NCBI RefSeq assembly: GCF_004005855.1
Contig: NZ_SACL01000016.1
Coordinates: 1-64,000, forward strand
Source: Rhodovarius crocodyli
GTDB taxonomy: Bacteria > Pseudomonadota > Alphaproteobacteria > Acetobacterales > Acetobacteraceae
Length of the DNA stretch: 64,000 nucleotides
Direction of reading: 5' to 3'
Position 1 is the stretch's first letter. The number at the start of each line of letters is the position of its first letter. Position numbers and translations under genes: made by a program. A model generated the notes under the pieces. That model was given only the letters and a program-made list of their open reading frames with translations, searched no databases and was not told the origin of the DNA. Of this stretch, positions 61,159 through 64,000 are shown piece by piece.

Positions 61159-61812
61159 ATGGATCTCGCGCATTTCGCAGCCAATTGGGACTGGGGCGTT
61201 CTCGGTAAGATCCTGGGCGCCAATATCATTCTCTCGGGCGACAACGCCGTGCTGATCGCACTGGCCGCCGCCGGACTGCCCGCCGCCCAGCGCGGCCGCG
61301 CCATCATGATCGGCATGGTGCTGGCGGTGTTCCTGCGCATCGTCCTCAGCCTGGTCGCCGCCTATCTGCTCGAGATTCCGGGCATCATGCTGGTCGGCGG
61401 CCTCGTGCTGCTCTGGATCGCCTACGGCTTCTACAAGGAAACCCGCAACAAGGCCGGCGAGGAAGAAGGCGGCCATGAGGCCGAGGCCGAGACCAAGACG
61501 ATGGCCGTGGCGCTGCGCCAGATCGTCATCGCCGACGTCTCCATGTCGCTGGACAACGTGCTGGCCGTCGCCGGCGCCGCGGGCAACAACATGCCCATGC
61601 TGATCGTGGGCCTCGTCATCTCCATCCTGCTGATGGGCGTGGCTGCCTCGCTGATCGCGAAGCTGCTCGAGCGCTTCTCCTGGATCGCCTATGTCGGCGT
61701 GGCGCTCATCATCTGGATCGGCGTCGAGATGGTCTGGCACGACCTGCACCACTTCATCAATTTCGGCGGCACCGCCAGCACCATGATCCAGACCGGGACG
61801 CGCATCGGCTGA
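61159..61812 (+). CDS. TerC-family membrane protein (second paralogue)
   Basis: A 217-residue paralogue of the preceding gene, shorter at the C-terminus. Conserved motifs NIILSGDNAVLIALAAAGLP and DVSMSLDNVLAVAGAAGNNM keep the paired acidic residues. An acidic, soluble loop (EEEGGHEAEAET) lies between the halves. AGGGG is just before the ATG. The stop overlaps the next gene by 1 nt. Metal export is inferred from the family. Confidence 0.92.
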   Translation: MDLAHFAANWDWGVLGKILGANIILSGDNAVLIALAAAGLPAAQRGRAIMIGMVLAVFLRIVLSLVAAYLLEIPGIMLVGGLVLLWIAYGFYKETRNKAGEEEGGHEAEAETKTMAVALRQIVIADVSMSLDNVLAVAGAAGNNMPMLIVGLVISILLMGVAASLIAKLLERFSWIAYVGVALIIWIGVEMVWHDLHHFINFGGTASTMIQTGTRIG

Positions 61813-62345
61813 TGCGGCGTATCGCGACGCTCTCCCTGCTGCTCGGTCTCGGCGCCTGCGCCATGCCGGAGGAAACCCCTCCGGCCGCTGCGCCCGCCTC
61901 GGTCGTGCAGCGCACCCCGGAACAGGTGGCCTCCCGCCTGCCGGAACAGCTGAACGAGTTCCGCCGGGGCAACCGGGTCCAGATGCGATCCGGCACGGGG
62001 ATCGAGTATCCCTATGCCACCTCCGGCCGGCGCATCGCGGGCCAGGTGCAGATCCGCCCCGGCACGCCGGGCACCAGCCCCGAGACGGAGCTGGGCGCCA
62101 TGGCTACCGAGGCAGCGACCAACCCGCAGTACCGCCGCCTGCGCGAAGCCTCCCGCGAGACCATCGCGGGCATGAGCTGCATGCTGCTCGCCGGCAATTT
62201 CAGCCGCACCCCTGTCGAGAGCCTGGCCTGTGCCGGCGTGTTCGACGGCCAGGTGGTGCGCATGCGCCTGACCATGTCCCGCGCTGCGGGCCGCATGGAC
62301 GAGGCCAAGCAGTTCGCCGAAGGGCTGGCTGCCGCCCTGCGTTGA
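61812..62345 (+). CDS. Predicted lipoprotein of unknown function downstream of terC
   Basis: A 177-residue predicted lipoprotein (lipobox LGAC, C16). After a Pro/Ala linker comes a segment QVASRLPEQLNEFRRGNRVQM, then a compact C-terminal region with two Cys (MSCMLLAG, ESLACAG) that may form a disulfide. No known family is recognised. It shares 1 nt with the second terC gene, implying coupled translation. Confidence 0.75.
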   Translation: MRRIATLSLLLGLGACAMPEETPPAAAPASVVQRTPEQVASRLPEQLNEFRRGNRVQMRSGTGIEYPYATSGRRIAGQVQIRPGTPGTSPETELGAMATEAATNPQYRRLREASRETIAGMSCMLLAGNFSRTPVESLACAGVFDGQVVRMRLTMSRAAGRMDEAKQFAEGLAAALR

Positions 62346-62347
62346 GC

Positions 62348-62367
62348 GAGGGGGCCCGGGCCCCCTC
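62348..62367. terminator. Bidirectional palindromic terminator
   Basis: A perfect 20-nt palindrome, GAGGGGGCCC followed by its reverse complement GGGCCCCCTC, lies between the stops of the convergent lipoprotein and MFS genes. Confidence 0.6.
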
Positions 62368-62374
62368 TCCTTCC

Positions 62375-63970
62375 CTACATCAGGTTGATATAGCGCGAGG
62401 CCTCGGCCCCGGTCGCGAACTGCGCGGCCTTGGCCACGATGGCCTTGTCGGTCTCGGTCATCCGCCGCTCCTCGCGCAGATGCTCCGTCCAGCTCGCCGT
62501 CACCCACATCTCCACGAAGCGTTCGGGGTGGGCCACGTTCTCATACAGCCGCCACAGCTTGGCGCCGGCGCGCATCCGCACGCCGCGCACCTGTTCCATA
62601 TGCAGCAGGAAGGCCGCGCGCCCCTCGGGCTCGATCGTATAGCGGACCGATTCCAGCACCCGGCCGGATTCGCCGTGCAGCAGCTCCCGCAGCTCGGCGG
62701 CGGCGGGTTCGGGGCGGATGTGGCGCAGCTGTTCGGCGGGCTTGCTGTCGGTGGTGTCGGCATCCAGGCCGAAGCGCTTCACCAGCAGCGCCGACGCAGC
62801 GCCCAACCCCGCGAACAGGCACAGCGCCCCCGGCACGCCGATCTGGCTGCCGAGCCAGCCGGCGAAGACCGAGCCCGCCGCCATCGCGCCGAAAAAGCTC
62901 ATCTGATAGATGCCGAGCGCCCTGGCCCGCACCCAGCCGGGCGCCGCCAGAGAGGCCGCGGCCTGCAGCGTGCTGGCCCCCGCCAGCCAGCACATGCCGT
63001 ACAGGAAAATGCCGACCGCGACGGCAGGCCAGCCGATGCCGAGCGGCGCCGCCAGCCCCATCACGGCCATCGCGCCCGATGAGATCAGCGAGGCCCGCAG
63101 CACGATCGCACCGCGCCCGTAGCGCGCGCGGAAGCGCGGCATGATGAAGCCCGAGAACACCGCGCCCGCGCCCATGCAGCCCAGCATCAGGCCGAAGGCC
63201 TCGGCGCCCAGCTGCAGTTCCTGGCGCACCAGCAGCGGCATCAGCCCCCACACCGCGGCGCCGAACAGGAAGAACACCATGGCGCGCAGGATCGCGGCCT
63301 TCACCGCCGGGGTGTTGCGCACGAAGCGCAGGCCCACGGCGATGGCCGACAGGAAGCTCTCCGGCGGCAGGCTCGCGCGCGGTGCCTCGCGCTTCCAGAA
63401 CACGAGCGCCACCGCCAGTGCTGCGATGCAGACGGCGTTGATGGCAAAGGCGACACCCACGCCGAAGCTGGCCACGATCAGCCCGCCCGCGGCAGGGCCC
63501 AGCGCGCGGGCGATGTTGAAGTTGATGCCGTTCAGCGCAATGGCACCCACCAGATCCTCACGCGGGACCAGCTCCGGCGTGGTCGCGGCCCAGCCCGGGA
63601 AGCTCATGGCCATGCCGCAGCCCAGCAGGAAGGTAAAGGCCAGCAGCGACCAGGCACCGAGCCCGCCCGACAGCTCCACCACCACCAGCAGCGTCGCTGA
63701 GACGAAAAGCCAGGCCTGGGTCAGCAGCAGATAGGACCGCCTCTCCATGATGTCCGCCAGCGCACCCGAGGGCAGCGCCAGCAGAAAGACCGGCAGCATG
63801 GAGGCCGCCTGCACCATCGACACCATGGCCGGCGAGGGTGCCAGCGAGGTCATCAGCCAGCCGGCGGCCGTGTTCTGGATCCAGAGGCCGATGTTGGAGG
63901 CGAGGCTGGCGACCCAGAGCAGCCGGAAGGCCGGGTGGCGGAGCGGGGCGAAGGCGCTGGGTGCTGGCAT
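62375..63970 (-). CDS. MFS transporter of the MFS_3 (EntS-like) family
   Basis: A 531-residue major facilitator with about twelve TM helices in the first 410 residues (ALRHPAFRLLWVASLASNIGLWIQNTAAGWLM; GLMPLLVRQELQLGAEAFGLMLG). A soluble C-terminal domain (about 425-531) contains VRYTIEPEGRAAFLLHMEQVRGVRMRAGA and WTEHLREERRMTETDKAIV, as in MFS_3 proteins. GAGG lies 4 nt before the ATG at 63970; another in-frame ATG exists at the window edge. Substrate is unknown, with small-molecule export most likely. Confidence 0.87.
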   Translation of the reverse strand: MPAPSAFAPLRHPAFRLLWVASLASNIGLWIQNTAAGWLMTSLAPSPAMVSMVQAASMLPVFLLALPSGALADIMERRSYLLLTQAWLFVSATLLVVVELSGGLGAWSLLAFTFLLGCGMAMSFPGWAATTPELVPREDLVGAIALNGINFNIARALGPAAGGLIVASFGVGVAFAINAVCIAALAVALVFWKREAPRASLPPESFLSAIAVGLRFVRNTPAVKAAILRAMVFFLFGAAVWGLMPLLVRQELQLGAEAFGLMLGCMGAGAVFSGFIMPRFRARYGRGAIVLRASLISSGAMAVMGLAAPLGIGWPAVAVGIFLYGMCWLAGASTLQAAASLAAPGWVRARALGIYQMSFFGAMAAGSVFAGWLGSQIGVPGALCLFAGLGAASALLVKRFGLDADTTDSKPAEQLRHIRPEPAAAELRELLHGESGRVLESVRYTIEPEGRAAFLLHMEQVRGVRMRAGAKLWRLYENVAHPERFVEMWVTASWTEHLREERRMTETDKAIVAKAAQFATGAEASRYINLM

Positions 63971-64000
63971 GGCGCCTCGTATAACGCGGGGCGCGGGCAT

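Noticed and set aside
62375-62700. The C-terminal domain of the MFS transporter as a novel fusion
   Set aside because: A soluble tail of this kind is usual in the MFS_3 (EntS-like) family, so it is not a new fusion.

Overview
The window is about 64 kb of very GC-rich, densely packed bacterial chromosome. The gene content and signals point to an alphaproteobacterium of the Acetobacteraceae type (Roseomonas or a relative). The main clues are several Bug/TctC-type periplasmic binding proteins, an alphaproteobacterial LexA box (GTTC-N7-GTTC), a separate PurS, a CenR/OtpR-like response regulator, an HWE-family histidine kinase and a TamA/TamB pair. This placement is inferred from family knowledge, not from a database search. 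I see no rRNA, tRNA, CRISPR array, insertion sequence, prophage or integrase. No intergenic gap exceeds about 300 bp, and the region reads as core chromosome with a few accessory transport genes.

Layout. 0.2-3.5 kb (minus): a Bug solute-binding protein, an amino-acid-type ABC binding protein and a DUF4189-like secreted protein. 3.5-10 kb: ppiD-trpE (minus), divergent from tpiA-secG-ggt (plus). 10-14 kb: NYN-domain protein, thrS, infC with a probable ATA start, and a YoaK/DUF1275 membrane protein. 14-19 kb (minus): feoA-feoB with a candidate Fur-type operator, then an IclR regulator with its own operator and a ThDP-dependent enzyme. 19-25 kb (plus): ileS-lspA-DUF3035 lipoprotein, then parE. 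25-34 kb (plus): a fasciclin protein, then an HWE sensor kinase coupled to tamA-tamB. 34-37.5 kb: SOS-type imuA-imuB under a LexA box, a divergent trypsin-like lipoprotein and an orphan ParA. 37.5-44 kb: sulfite-oxidase-type sorA-sorB (minus), divergent from malonyl-CoA decarboxylase and an amidohydrolase, followed by an NdvA/ChvA-like exporter. 44-46 kb: two tandem Bug proteins. 46-52 kb: an OmpR-type regulator (minus) divergent from ribA-ABC ATPase-ABC permease-fmt-truA, then a small lipoprotein. 52-55 kb: uup, a MaoC-like dehydratase and a YbaK deacylase. 55-60 kb (minus): a purine cluster purB...purC-purS...purQ, interleaved with a TANGO2-like protein, a Tyr/Pro-rich secreted protein and two small membrane proteins. 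60-64 kb: two TerC paralogues, a lipoprotein, and a convergent MFS transporter.

Most operons are held together by ATGA/GTGA or 1-nt overlaps (ileS-lspA-DUF3035, kinase-tamA-tamB, imuA-imuB, sorA-sorB, ribA-ABC-ABC, fmt-truA, purC-purS, feoA-feoB). The most striking non-coding structure is a family of about 260-bp multi-hairpin repeats. Three copies occur, each exactly between the ends of convergent genes, one inverted, and the long central stem shows a compensatory base-pair change. I found no strong candidate for a wholly new defence or biosynthetic system. The best leads are this repeat family, the shortened ImuB without a neighbouring dnaE2, the kinase-tamAB coupling, the ribA-linked ABC transporter, and hairpins or operators overlapping start sites.
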